Part shown: piece after piece, positions 35,061 through 43,379 of the stretch | Layout: each line of letters begins with the position of its first letter | Numbering within the stretch: the stretch's first letter is position 1 | NCBI GenBank assembly: GCA_965234685.1 | Contig: OZ248539.1 | Location: forward strand, 2,418,001 to 2,482,000 | Length of the DNA: 64,000 nucleotides | Direction of reading: 5' to 3' | Source of the DNA: Fimbriimonas planktonicus | GTDB lineage: Bacteria; Armatimonadota; Fimbriimonadia; Fimbriimonadales; Fimbriimonadaceae | The notes under the pieces: model-generated | Database searches by the model: none | Told to the model about the DNA's origin: nothing | Seen by the model: only the letters and a program-made list of their open reading frames with translations | Translations under genes and position numbers: made by a program

Positions 35061-35525
35061 ATGGCTACCTTATCCGAGCTTCGCGGGCGCGCTGTCATTT
35101 CTTTGGCTGAAGGTGAAAAACTGGGAACAGTGAAAGACCTTGTGCTTCATCCGGGCGATCGAGAAATCGAAGGCTTTGTTTTGGAAACCGGCGGTCCCGA
35201 CTCATTCCTTCCTTTCGGCCGATTTGGGAAAGTCGGTCCAGACGCAATTATTGTGGAAAGCAAGCAAGCGGTCGAACCTGCCGGACAAATGAACGGGAGC
35301 CTACAAGTCGCAGATATTTCCAAAATGGAAGTCATGAACTCGGACGGCACGAAGCTGGGACAAGTCGCTGACATCGACTTCGATCTCACCACCGGCGCGC
35401 TCAACACCATCGAGCTTAAGGCCGGCGGCGTGTTTGGTCTAGGCGCGCAGAAGTCCAGCATTCCGTCGTCGCAAATCCGCGCTTTTGGCGCGGACATCAT
35501 CACGATTCAAGCTCCGTCTAGCTAG
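35061..35525 (+). CDS. PRC-barrel domain protein
   Basis: The 154-aa protein consists of two PRC-barrel-like units: residues 1-75 (LSELRGRAVISLAEGEKLGT) and 78-150 (VMNSDGTKLGQVADIDFDLT, then IPSSQIRAFGADIITI). PRC-barrels are small beta-barrels found in RimM, photosynthetic reaction centres and many stand-alone proteins; two in tandem are common in gram-positive sporulation-type proteins and elsewhere. Its partner is unknown. Its end overlaps the photolyase-like gene by 8 nt, convergently. Confidence 0.88.
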   Translation: MATLSELRGRAVISLAEGEKLGTVKDLVLHPGDREIEGFVLETGGPDSFLPFGRFGKVGPDAIIVESKQAVEPAGQMNGSLQVADISKMEVMNSDGTKLGQVADIDFDLTTGALNTIELKAGGVFGLGAQKSSIPSSQIRAFGADIITIQAPSS

Positions 35526-36993
35526 GCTCCGTCACTCGGTCGATAAAAGCCTCGGCGCTAGCAAAGATCCGGTTCTTGCGAACTGGATCTAGTTTGTCGA
35601 GGCTTCCAACCATTACCGACATGCGTGGGTTTGCTGCAAAAAGCTCTCGGTGTCGATCCACGAACCGCCAGTACAGACCGTCCCAGGTGTCGCACCACTC
35701 GCCGGCCGGATAGTCGCCCATCTTGCGGAGGTAACTGCTCCCACTGAGGTATGGCTTCGTTGCAAACAGGCCACCATCTGCGAACTGCGACATCCCCAAA
35801 ACGTTCGGTCCCATCACCCATTCCGCGCTGTCCACAAACATCTCCATGAACCAGCGATAGCTCTCGGTCGGTTCGACTTCGCACATGAGCATCGCGGATC
35901 CCAGAACCATCAGCCGCTCGATGTGGTGGCACCAGCCGTAACGATTGGCTTTGTTGATGGCGTGGTCGAGTGGTAGCAATCCGGTGGTCCCGGTCCACCA
36001 TGCCTCACCCAGTTTCCGAGTGTGTCCGAGGCCATTTATGGTGCCCTCGCCAATCGGCGGATACTCGTCCGCCATGCCGCGAATAAATTCCCGCCAACCG
36101 ATGATCTGCCGGAGGAATCCTTCCAGCGAATTGATCGGCACCGGTGTCTCTGCGTGAAACTCAAGCGTCCTCTTCACGATTTGGGCCGGAGTGAGCAATC
36201 CGTTGTTCAGCATTGGCGTGAGCACTCCGTGGAAGACAAAGTCAGAACGGAGCGAGAGCGCATCCTCGTATTCGCCAAACCGACTAAGCCGCTCGACCAG
36301 GAATGTGTCCAGCCAATTGGCCGCCTCCGCATGGGTCACCGGGTAGGCGAACTCCGTTGCATCTCCAGGATGCGCCGCAAACTCTTGCTTCACAAGCGCA
36401 ATCACTTCCTGCGTTGTCGCATCTGGCAACGGTCGCCAAACCGCGGGCGGCATCACGGACTTTGGGAGAGCCCGCCGATTGTCCTCGTCAAAGCTCCACT
36501 TTCCTCCGACCGGCGAACCATCTGGCTCCAGCAGAATCCCGAGACGCTTTCGCTGCTGTAAATAGAAGTCCCGCATCAGCAGCCGCTTTGCCCGCTTGCG
36601 GTATGCCTGCCAGTCCGCACACGCGGTCAGGAACATGGGGTTGGGCACAAACTCGATCTCGACGCCGTGGGCTTGTCCCCAGTCCAGCAGGTCCTTGCGA
36701 AAGAACTGATCCGCGATTTCGTACGTGATCACTTTGCTCGGCTTCAAGCCGCCTAGACGGTCGAGCAAAGAGCCGGAATCGTCTCGAAGTTCGAAGTACC
36801 GCACCTCACGTCCCTGGGCGACCAACGCGTTACGAAAGTGGCGCATCGCGCTAAAGAACAGGACGATCTTCTGCTGGTGATGCCGAACGCGGGTTGCCAA
36901 GCCCAGATCTTCCGACATGAAAATCGCCTCCGCGGCATTCAAGCCCGGGAGGCGATCGAACAGCATGTCACCGAGTACGAGCCCAACCGTCAT
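35518..36993 (-). CDS. PhrB-type cryptochrome/photolyase-related protein
   Basis: This 491-aa protein belongs to the bacterial (6-4) photolyase / FeS-BCP group: an N-terminal GLVLGDMLF Rossmann-like domain, CHHIERLMVLGSAMLM, WVMGPNVLGMSQFADGG and KPYLSGSSYLRKM are group hallmarks of the FAD-binding half. In PhrB-like proteins four Cys hold a 4Fe-4S cluster. Here the segment MGDYPAGEWCDTWDGLYW (about 425-442) keeps only the last Cys (C434), and the usual SYC..C pair and an earlier Cys seem lost. It may be a cluster-free variant. Repair activity is inferred from the family only. Confidence 0.87.
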   Translation of the reverse strand: MTVGLVLGDMLFDRLPGLNAAEAIFMSEDLGLATRVRHHQQKIVLFFSAMRHFRNALVAQGREVRYFELRDDSGSLLDRLGGLKPSKVITYEIADQFFRKDLLDWGQAHGVEIEFVPNPMFLTACADWQAYRKRAKRLLMRDFYLQQRKRLGILLEPDGSPVGGKWSFDEDNRRALPKSVMPPAVWRPLPDATTQEVIALVKQEFAAHPGDATEFAYPVTHAEAANWLDTFLVERLSRFGEYEDALSLRSDFVFHGVLTPMLNNGLLTPAQIVKRTLEFHAETPVPINSLEGFLRQIIGWREFIRGMADEYPPIGEGTINGLGHTRKLGEAWWTGTTGLLPLDHAINKANRYGWCHHIERLMVLGSAMLMCEVEPTESYRWFMEMFVDSAEWVMGPNVLGMSQFADGGLFATKPYLSGSSYLRKMGDYPAGEWCDTWDGLYWRFVDRHRELFAANPRMSVMVGSLDKLDPVRKNRIFASAEAFIDRVTEPS

Positions 36994-37010
36994 TGGGTCC
37001 TACTACGTGT

Positions 37011-37613
37011 TTACTTTCCGTACTTCACGCTACAACCGTAAGGCTGGGTGGCAGCGATGGCTGGGGTTTTGCCTGCCTTTAACGCAGTGATAGCTTCGAG
37101 GACGTAGTTTCTGGCGCCCTTCACGGACTCGGGGAAAGGAGTCGCTTTATCGTCAATCGCTCCCATGTACGCAACCTTGCCGGAGGCATCGAGCACAAAC
37201 ATGTGCGGAGTCGTCTTGGCTTGGTACAGCTTGCCAACCTTGCCATCGGGATCGAGGAGGAGGGCAGTCGACTTGAAGCCTTTCTCCTTCATCAATGCGT
37301 TGCCCTGGGGGCCCTCAACATAGCCTTGCTTTCCTTTGGCTGACGAAACGATGGAGAGCCAGACAACGCCTTGGTCGGTGGCTGTCTTCTGCGCTTTCTG
37401 CATATTGCCCGTGCCGTAGTGCTTCATCACGTAAGGGCAACCATCGTTGGTCCACTCGAGAACCACAATCTTTCCTCGGAAATCCGAGAAGTTGTGGGAC
37501 TTTCCGTTGGTATCAACCAAGCTGAATTCGGGCGCGATCTCACCGATCTTTGGTGGCTCGGCGGCAACCGTCGGCATGGCAACGGCGAGTGCGAAAAGAC
37601 TGGTGATTAGCAT
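37011..37613 (-). CDS. Secreted thioredoxin-fold redoxin with one active-site Cys
   Basis: The 200-aa product has a signal peptide (cleavage after AVA or TVAAE near 17-20) and an AhpC/TSA-like thioredoxin fold (about 23-170). The active site is NDGCPYVMKHY, with a single Cys instead of CxxC. A conserved tail PYGCSVKYGK supplies a second Cys near the C-terminus. This layout is typical of a redoxin family common in Planctomycetes-like genomes, where the two Cys may pair. GAGGAG lies 7 nt before the ATG. It is encoded just downstream of a DsbD N-terminal-domain protein, which suggests a shared thiol pathway. Confidence 0.88.
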   Translation of the reverse strand: MLITSLFALAVAMPTVAAEPPKIGEIAPEFSLVDTNGKSHNFSDFRGKIVVLEWTNDGCPYVMKHYGTGNMQKAQKTATDQGVVWLSIVSSAKGKQGYVEGPQGNALMKEKGFKSTALLLDPDGKVGKLYQAKTTPHMFVLDASGKVAYMGAIDDKATPFPESVKGARNYVLEAITALKAGKTPAIAATQPYGCSVKYGK

Positions 37614-37637
37614 GTTGTTTCTCCTCTCTTGTACTGA

Positions 37638-38429
37638 CTACGAACGAACGGGAACGTTCAGTACCAAACCGCGCACGCTTGGGGACCAAAATTGATTCTC
37701 GGGTGCGATGAGGAGCGCTTTGAAGGTTTTCGTCTTGGCGTCCCAGTACGGACTTTTTGGAATACGCACGACCAACGCTCCATTGCCCATTCGCACATCC
37801 GTTCGGCTGGCGTAATTGACGATGTTTGGCGATTCTGAGAAAAGCTGAATCCCTGGCAAGTCCAGGCCATCCGTTTTCAGACCGGTGATTCGAAGTTCCA
37901 GATCGTTTCCGGAAACTCTTGCTTCGGCCTTAACCGCAGGATCCCATTCTGGGAAGGATGCTTCGGGCAGAGTCATCTTTGGTGTCGCATTAGAGGCCAC
38001 GGTCACCGGGGCCGAAACCGAGAGAGATTGCGGGATGCACGTTTCTTGGCAAACCAGAAACTCAAGCTTGCCAGTGATTTCTGCTTTTCCTAGCTTTTTG
38101 GGGGCTTGAAGGGAGTATCGAACGTTGAAGTGGTCCTCATAGCCATAGCTCACCATTTCGCCTGCGATCACCATCTCTGGCAATTCATAGCGTGCTCTCA
38201 AGATCTTCCAGCCAGCCGGCAGATTGAACTTAAAGTCCGGAGGGCTACCGTTCTCGCCGGGATTTACCCAATAGCTGTGCCAGCCTGGATCAAGCGAAAC
38301 CCGCAGGTTCGCTTCAACGACCGCTCCCGGAACGACGGTCGGACTTGCAAGCGTGAGCTCTGCTTTCGAGTGCTTCGGAAACTGCTGGGTTAACCCCAGC
38401 ATTGCGATCGTTGCTGCCACCATCATCAT
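37638..38429 (-). CDS. Periplasmic DsbD alpha-domain-like protein
   Basis: This 263-aa protein has a short signal peptide and resembles the N-terminal immunoglobulin-like domain of the disulfide reductase DsbD. It has DPGWHSYWVNPGENGSPPDF, then the redox pair C-Q-E-T-C in FLVCQETCIP, followed by a second domain (about 150-263). The membrane and thioredoxin parts of DsbD are absent and are not encoded beside it. It may pass electrons to the neighbouring redoxin. Its 5' end overlaps the GDPD gene by 116 nt in another frame. The alternative start is 38423. Confidence 0.82.
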   Translation of the reverse strand: MMMVAATIAMLGLTQQFPKHSKAELTLASPTVVPGAVVEANLRVSLDPGWHSYWVNPGENGSPPDFKFNLPAGWKILRARYELPEMVIAGEMVSYGYEDHFNVRYSLQAPKKLGKAEITGKLEFLVCQETCIPQSLSVSAPVTVASNATPKMTLPEASFPEWDPAVKAEARVSGNDLELRITGLKTDGLDLPGIQLFSESPNIVNYASRTDVRMGNGALVVRIPKSPYWDAKTKTFKALLIAPENQFWSPSVRGLVLNVPVRS

Positions 38430-39276
38430 CTTTACTTACGCTCAATTCCAGACGCTCCTTTTGCCTGCGGGATACTTCCGCCGCAAGAAGCGAAGGCCGA
38501 TCCGAGAGAATACTATCCACCCCGTTATCGAGCCATCGTCGGATATCGCTCGAAGTATTCAAGACATGAATCTGGACAAAGATTCCCTTTCTCCGGATGG
38601 TTTGGATCTCGTCCAACGTCAACCCGTACTGCACAATTTGCTCGGAAAGCAGTGAGAGCACTTGATCCTGGGGTTGATATTCCTCCCAGTCGTCGCCACG
38701 CAAGGCGGTGAGAAGCCGTAAAATCGCCGCGAAATCGAAGCATCGCGCAACCTTCGGAGCGAGTTCTCGCACTCGGACCATCGCACTTGAGCCATAGCTA
38801 GAAACCAGCGTTCTATCTTCGGCCTTGGCTTCTTGAATGATGCCAATCACTCGGTCTGGATCACAACCATCCTGTAGCTCGATCATCCAACGCTGCTTTG
38901 GCATTGCCAACAGGGCGTCCCGCAAGGTTGGCACACGGATGCCGCGACTTCGGAACGGGAATGTCTTCCCGCCATCATTCGAAAAGTGGTAGCCAGCATC
39001 CAACTGAAACAGTTCAGAAGCCTTAAGCCGCTTTACCGGTCCGGCAGCATCGGTGGTGCGGTTCAGTGTGTCGTCGTGAAATAGCACGACCTCTCCGTCA
39101 ACGGTCATGCGAGCATCAACGTGCAACAACACATCGGGCCATTTCTTTGCGCAGGTTCGAAAAGCACTGATCGTGTTCTCGGGGGCTTCGAACAAACCGC
39201 CGCGATGGGCGCCCACGAGAATGGGGCGCTCAAAGAAAGGATTTGTGGTGAGCAGGCAGAGCCCAAGGACGATCAC
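38314..39276 (-). CDS. Glycerophosphodiester phosphodiesterase
   Basis: This 320-aa TIM-barrel enzyme has the GDPD motifs GAHRGGLFEAPENTISAF (catalytic His and Glu), the metal-site region VDARMTVDGEVVLFHDDTLNRTTD (H in FHDD) and a C-terminal WLDNGVDSILSDRP strand. It hydrolyses glycerophosphodiesters to glycerol-3-phosphate. The domain ends near residue 275. The last about 40 residues (SKDDDGGSNDRNAG onward) are read through the start of the DsbD-like gene and look like a lost stop. It starts with GTG 39276, with TATCAT exactly 6 nt upstream. The VDAR variation in place of EFDV-type residues should be noted. Confidence 0.88.
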   Translation of the reverse strand: MIVLGLCLLTTNPFFERPILVGAHRGGLFEAPENTISAFRTCAKKWPDVLLHVDARMTVDGEVVLFHDDTLNRTTDAAGPVKRLKASELFQLDAGYHFSNDGGKTFPFRSRGIRVPTLRDALLAMPKQRWMIELQDGCDPDRVIGIIQEAKAEDRTLVSSYGSSAMVRVRELAPKVARCFDFAAILRLLTALRGDDWEEYQPQDQVLSLLSEQIVQYGLTLDEIQTIRRKGIFVQIHVLNTSSDIRRWLDNGVDSILSDRPSLLAAEVSRRQKERLELSVSKDDDGGSNDRNAGVNPAVSEALESRAHACKSDRRSGSGR

Positions 39277-39282
39277 GCTTTC

Positions 39283-39288
39283 ATGATA
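39283..39288 (-). promoter_or_regulatory. Candidate leaderless -10 element (TATCAT)
   Basis: On the minus strand TATCAT is separated by 6 nt (GAAAGC) from GTG 39276 of the GDPD gene; no Shine-Dalgarno is visible. Confidence 0.4.
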
Positions 39289-39294
39289 ACGTGT

Positions 39295-40581
39295 TCAGTC
39301 CCGCAATCCACGAAAAGTGTTCATCCATTCGTTGTCACCTTTCCCTTCTTGGAACAACCACGTCTTTTGGAACGCGATTTTTTCATCGGCCGAGTCTTTC
39401 GCTTTTTCCATCCCGGCAAGAAAAACGGTGTTTTTGCCGAACTTTTGGTTCACGCCATCCATCGCTTTCATGAGTTCGGCCCGCTCTTGAACGTCCTCGA
39501 ACAAGCTCGGGGTGACCTGGCCAGGTTCATGAAGTTCATAAAAGCAGACCGAAACACTCCTCGGTTTCACGAAGTCGCGCGTTTCCCATACGCGCATGAA
39601 GTTGTCGTTCATCGTGATCGTGTCTTGGGTTGGTGGAAGTTTGACCTTGGCTTCCCACGTCTTTTCAAATCCGCTCACACGCACGGACATCGCCGTCGTG
39701 CATAAATTCTGCGACCGCAGTCGAGCCGACGCCTTCTGGAGGAGTCGCATGAGCACCTCTCGACATCCCTGGTCATTCCGAAGGCTTGGGGCTAAGACGT
39801 GGCTGTGCGAGAGGGTTTTTCGATCCGTCTCGTCCTCTGGCAATTCGTATCCGCGCAATAGGTACCACCAGCGTTCGCCGATGATGGAACCGAACGCTTG
39901 GCGAAGTTCGGCACGACCAGTGGACAACATCTGCTCCGCGCTGAAAATGCCTGCCGCGTTAAGCCGCGCAGCCATCCGCTTGTTAATCCCGGTGAAATCG
40001 GTGAGCTTGAGGCCATACAGCCGCTCTGGCAGATCCTCCTTCTGAAGCACTACTAGGCCATCTGGCTTCTGAATTTCCGTCGCAATCTTCGCTAAGAATG
40101 GGTTCGTCGCGATGCCGATACTTGCACGCATCTCGGGTCCGACATCCTCGCGAAGTTTACGCTTGAGGCTAAGGGCAATCTCGCGCGCTTGTACGGGATC
40201 GCGCTCCGCGCCGATGAGCCGGAACCGCATCTCGTCGATGCTACAAACCTGGTCCACCGGAAGTACGTTCTCAACGACTTCCAGAACTCGGTGGTGGTAG
40301 CCGACATAGACGGCCGGACGGGCTTTGACAATGGCAATGCCCGGGCACATCCGCTTCGCGTCGCGGATCATCGTGCCGCACTTGACGCCAAACCGCTTTG
40401 CCTCATAGCTTGCGGCGATCACGAAGCTGGTGTCCGCATCCACCGGAACAACCGCGACGGGTTCGCCACGCAACTCGGGCCGCTCTTGCTGCTCAACGCT
40501 CGCAAAGTAGGCGTTGAGGTCCAAGAACAGTGTGCTCAGCGGTCGCGACTGCTTCTCAATGGGTAGAACATCGTCTACCAT
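39295..40581 (-). CDS. dinB: Y-family DNA polymerase (DinB/Pol IV-like)
   Basis: The translesion polymerase is about 428 aa. It shows the palm motifs TLFLDLNAYFASVEQQ (metal Asp) and VCSIDEMRFRL (catalytic SIDE), then GIATNPFLAKIATEIQKPDGL, a helix-hairpin-helix thumb (DFTGINKRMAARLNAAGI) and a little-finger domain. The C-terminal tail beyond 370 (ELMKAMDGVNQKFGKNTVFLA) resembles the ImuB/DinB-like class with a longer end. A clamp-binding motif is not clear. The ORF begins at ATG 40587, but ATG 40581 has TAGAAT 6 nt upstream. The mntR-like gene lies directly upstream on the same strand. Confidence 0.92.
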   Translation of the reverse strand: MVDDVLPIEKQSRPLSTLFLDLNAYFASVEQQERPELRGEPVAVVPVDADTSFVIAASYEAKRFGVKCGTMIRDAKRMCPGIAIVKARPAVYVGYHHRVLEVVENVLPVDQVCSIDEMRFRLIGAERDPVQAREIALSLKRKLREDVGPEMRASIGIATNPFLAKIATEIQKPDGLVVLQKEDLPERLYGLKLTDFTGINKRMAARLNAAGIFSAEQMLSTGRAELRQAFGSIIGERWWYLLRGYELPEDETDRKTLSHSHVLAPSLRNDQGCREVLMRLLQKASARLRSQNLCTTAMSVRVSGFEKTWEAKVKLPPTQDTITMNDNFMRVWETRDFVKPRSVSVCFYELHEPGQVTPSLFEDVQERAELMKAMDGVNQKFGKNTVFLAGMEKAKDSADEKIAFQKTWLFQEGKGDNEWMNTFRGLRD

Positions 40582-40587
40582 GTTCAT

Positions 40588-40593
40588 ATTCTA
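40588..40593 (-). promoter_or_regulatory. Candidate leaderless -10 element (TAGAAT)
   Basis: TAGAAT overlaps the TAG stop of the mntR-like gene and lies 6 nt before the second ATG of dinB (40581), or 0 nt before the first. If it is active, dinB can be expressed apart from mntR. Confidence 0.35.
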
Positions 40594-41301
40594 CGCCAGA
40601 ACAACCCAAAGATGGCGAGCGATTTCATGGCCGACCGTGTGCGATTGGTCGCCAATTTTCAGGTGAATCAGCTTATCGACCGGTGTGCTGCCGGTAGCTT
40701 CGAACTCGGAACCCGGCCTCAAGCCGAGATCGTCGAGTCGCCGCAAGAACTCGACGCGCTCATCTGAAATTCGGAAAACTTTGAGCTTGCCAACCGGGGC
40801 GGCCTGAAGCCGAAAACTCGGATCTGGGGCATCGGGGTCGACTGGATTTCCGTGTGGGCAGGTGGACGGGTGCCCGAGCTTGGTGTCCATCTTGTCGATG
40901 ACGTCCTCCGAAAGATAGTGCTCCAGCTTGCACGCAAGCTCATGGACATCGTCCCAAGGCAGGTCGAGCTCATCGACCAAGAACCGCTCAAGAATACGGT
41001 GTGCGCGTGTCAACTGCTTCGCGACCTTCTCGCCAAACTCGGTGAGCCGAATGCCTTGGTAAGGTGAATGCTCGGCCAATCCCATTTCAGCGAGCTTCTT
41101 CACCATGGTTGACGCACTGCCGGCGCTCACCTGCATGTAGGTCGCAATCTCGCCGGTCGAAACCGAATCGACTTCTTTCTGAAGTCGAAAAATCCCCTCG
41201 ACATACTCCTCCACGCTCTCGCTGAAGGCGCGCTGCTTCTGATCTTCGCTGCGCGGACGGCAACTCGCGGGGACTCTCAGCGTGAGTTCTTGCTTCGGCA
41301 T
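40591..41301 (-). CDS. DtxR/MntR-family metal-dependent repressor
   Basis: The 236-aa regulator has a winged-helix N-terminal domain (about 28-90, EEYVEGIFRLQKE, VSTGEIATYMQVSAGSASTMV). A dimerisation and metal domain follows (about 90-165, EHYLSEDVIDKMD, LGHPSTCPHGNPVD), then a FeoA/SH3-like C-terminal domain (about 165-236). A polar N-terminal extension of about 25 residues precedes the family start. It should repress metal-uptake genes when Mn or Fe is bound. No transporter is next to it. ATG 41301 has CATAAT exactly 6 nt upstream; an in-frame TTG precedes it. Confidence 0.92.
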   Translation of the reverse strand: MPKQELTLRVPASCRPRSEDQKQRAFSESVEEYVEGIFRLQKEVDSVSTGEIATYMQVSAGSASTMVKKLAEMGLAEHSPYQGIRLTEFGEKVAKQLTRAHRILERFLVDELDLPWDDVHELACKLEHYLSEDVIDKMDTKLGHPSTCPHGNPVDPDAPDPSFRLQAAPVGKLKVFRISDERVEFLRRLDDLGLRPGSEFEATGSTPVDKLIHLKIGDQSHTVGHEIARHLWVVLA

Positions 41302-41307
41302 CAACCT

Positions 41308-41313
41308 ATTATG
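41308..41313 (-). promoter_or_regulatory. Candidate leaderless -10 element (CATAAT)
   Basis: CATAAT on the minus strand is separated by 6 nt (AGGTTG) from ATG 41301 of the mntR-like gene. Confidence 0.4.
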
Positions 41314-41334
41314 CGACGCAATTCGCTTGAGACC

Positions 41335-41556
41335 CTAGCTCAGCAGAAACTGCTTGATTCGATCAAGTCCCCGAAGTGCGCCCACCAACCCTGTGCCAAC
41401 GATAAGAACCAGGAGGGCAGAGAGCAGGTCCCGGAAGAACCACATTGCTGCCGCCACATGCCACGTTCCCACAATAATGAACCACACGAAAAAGCCCTCG
41501 ATGGCTTTCTGTGAGGCATCTTTCCGAATTCGCCGATTCCTTTCAGCAATTGTCAT
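41335..41556 (-). CDS. Small membrane protein
   Basis: This 73-aa product has a basic N-terminus (MTIAERNRRIRKDASQK) and two closely spaced hydrophobic segments (about 22-40 and 44-62). GGGA lies 7-8 nt before the ATG. It ends about 33 nt upstream of the mntR-like gene on the same strand and may be co-transcribed with it. A DUF4229/2TM-type domain is possible. No function can be assigned. Confidence 0.6.
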   Translation of the reverse strand: MTIAERNRRIRKDASQKAIEGFFVWFIIVGTWHVAAAMWFFRDLLSALLVLIVGTGLVGALRGLDRIKQFLLS

Positions 41557-41713
41557 AGAGATTCCCTTCTCAACCTTTAAGCGTTACCTTAACATACTTT
41601 TTCTGATAAAGCTGTGGATATTATCGGAAGGCAGCCAATTTTCCGCAGGGAATTCTCGGCAATCTGAAACTTTGCCGGGTTTGAGGCGTTTGCACCTCCG
41701 TCAGGAACGCCTT

Positions 41714-43372
41714 ATGACTCTCGCAATTGCATGTATTTCTGCCTTTTTGGCACCCGTTCAGCCGACGGCGTATCTCGGGGTCGGCTCCCTCAGAGGCGGT
41801 CTCGCTGAGGTCACGAGCCAGTTTGATTTTGGCGATCCGAGTGCGTCGGTGCTCACGATGTCGCAGACCAAGCCAAAGCAGAAAATCGTTTCGTTGGCCA
41901 AAGTCGTCGGCGTTTCAATGTTCAAGAATGGCTACGCCGTCGTGACGCGTCAGTTCGATGTAGATGCCTCGGGCACCACGAACCTTGGATTTATTCCGGC
42001 GAGTTCCATCGGCACGCTTTGGTTCAGCACGACGGGCGGCGCCCAACTCAAGACCGTCACCGCGACGACGATGCAGAACAACGCCACCACGATTCTTGGG
42101 AATCTCGACCAGATTCTTGCCGCGAACGTCGGCAAAGTTTTACGGTTGACATACCGCCAGGGTGAGGCGGGGTACCCATCAGTCAAGGGCAAGCTTCTCG
42201 CTATCAGCGGCGAACTGATCGTCTTGGAAACTCCAGCCGGACAGCAAGTGCTGAGCAAGGTTGGGATTCAGAAGATCACTCCAGAAGGCGGCAAGCTGGT
42301 CTTCTCCAACAATTACTCCGCTGCCACTCGCGTCGTCCAGTTCAAGACCACGGGTAAGGGCAAGATTCAGATGCTCTCGCTGGAACGGGGCATTTCTTGG
42401 ACCCCTGGCTACGCCATTGAGCTAATCGACGACAAGGAACTCAAAGTCGTTTCCAAGGCGACGATCACAAACGATCTGAGTGACCTTGTGAACCTTGACG
42501 TTCGACTGATCACGGGCTTCCCGAACCTGCCTTGGGCGGGCGTGCTTGAACCGTTCCTCTCGGGATCACCCACCAACAATGCTTTTCTAGGTGCTGGCTT
42601 TGGCGGCGGCGGCCAAGCGCCAGCGGCGATGATGACCCAAAATCGGATGGCCAAGGAGGCCGTGATGGCCGACTTTAGCGCCGGAATGGCCGCGCCTAGC
42701 GACGCCAGCGGAGAGCAGAAAGAAGACCTGTTTTTCTACAAGTATCCGAAGGTTTCGCTCAAGTCGGGCGACCGCGGCTACTACATCCTGTTCGAAGCGA
42801 AGTCCCCCTACAAGACTCTCTTCACCGCCGATCTGCCCGATTCCACGACTCCAGAATCGACGTACCGAGGTCTGCCGGACGGTCCAGCGGATGTCTGGAA
42901 CACGCTACAGTTCCGAAACACTTCTGGTCAACCGCTCACGACAAGTATCGCCACCGCGTTTAGCAAGGGCGACATCGTCGGCCAAGGAATGCTGAACTAC
43001 ACGCCCGCGAACGCCGATGCCGAACTTCAAATCAACAAGTCGCTCGACATTCGAGTCGAGGCTACCGAAGAGGAAGTGACCCGAGAGCGGGGCGCGATCA
43101 AGTACTTCAACAGCGAGCAGCCGCTTTACGATCTGGTCACGTTGAAAGGCGTCATCGAGATTCGCAATGACAAGACCAAAGAAGTCAAGCTCCGAATTCG
43201 AAAGCAGATCACGGGGGAAATCTTGGAAGCCGGGACGGCGGGCGTTGCTAAAACGGCCAAAGGACTGAAAGCCGTGAACCCAAACGCAACGTTAACATGG
43301 AATCCAACGCTTTCGCCGGGCAAATCGCTTAAACTGAATTACAGCTACAAGCTCTACCTGCGAAGTAGCTAG
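41714..43372 (+). CDS. DUF4139-type secreted protein
   Basis: This 552-aa protein has a signal peptide (TLAIACISAFLAPVQP). The central and C-terminal beta-rich part contains LERGISWTPGYAIEL and KATITNDLSDLVNLDVRLITG, typical of the DUF4139 domain of mucoidy-inhibitor-like proteins. A Gly/Ala/Met-rich loop (about 298-325) is followed by KSGDRGYYILFEAKSPYK and a terminal TWNPTLSPGKSLKLNYSYKLYL strand. Usual members also have a DUF4140 N-terminal coiled coil, which is not present here. ATG 41714 has AGGA 8 nt upstream. The frame extends to 41354, but without a signal peptide at its start. Function unknown. Confidence 0.82.
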   Translation: MTLAIACISAFLAPVQPTAYLGVGSLRGGLAEVTSQFDFGDPSASVLTMSQTKPKQKIVSLAKVVGVSMFKNGYAVVTRQFDVDASGTTNLGFIPASSIGTLWFSTTGGAQLKTVTATTMQNNATTILGNLDQILAANVGKVLRLTYRQGEAGYPSVKGKLLAISGELIVLETPAGQQVLSKVGIQKITPEGGKLVFSNNYSAATRVVQFKTTGKGKIQMLSLERGISWTPGYAIELIDDKELKVVSKATITNDLSDLVNLDVRLITGFPNLPWAGVLEPFLSGSPTNNAFLGAGFGGGGQAPAAMMTQNRMAKEAVMADFSAGMAAPSDASGEQKEDLFFYKYPKVSLKSGDRGYYILFEAKSPYKTLFTADLPDSTTPESTYRGLPDGPADVWNTLQFRNTSGQPLTTSIATAFSKGDIVGQGMLNYTPANADAELQINKSLDIRVEATEEEVTRERGAIKYFNSEQPLYDLVTLKGVIEIRNDKTKEVKLRIRKQITGEILEAGTAGVAKTAKGLKAVNPNATLTWNPTLSPGKSLKLNYSYKLYLRSS

Positions 43373-43379
43373 TAATCCC

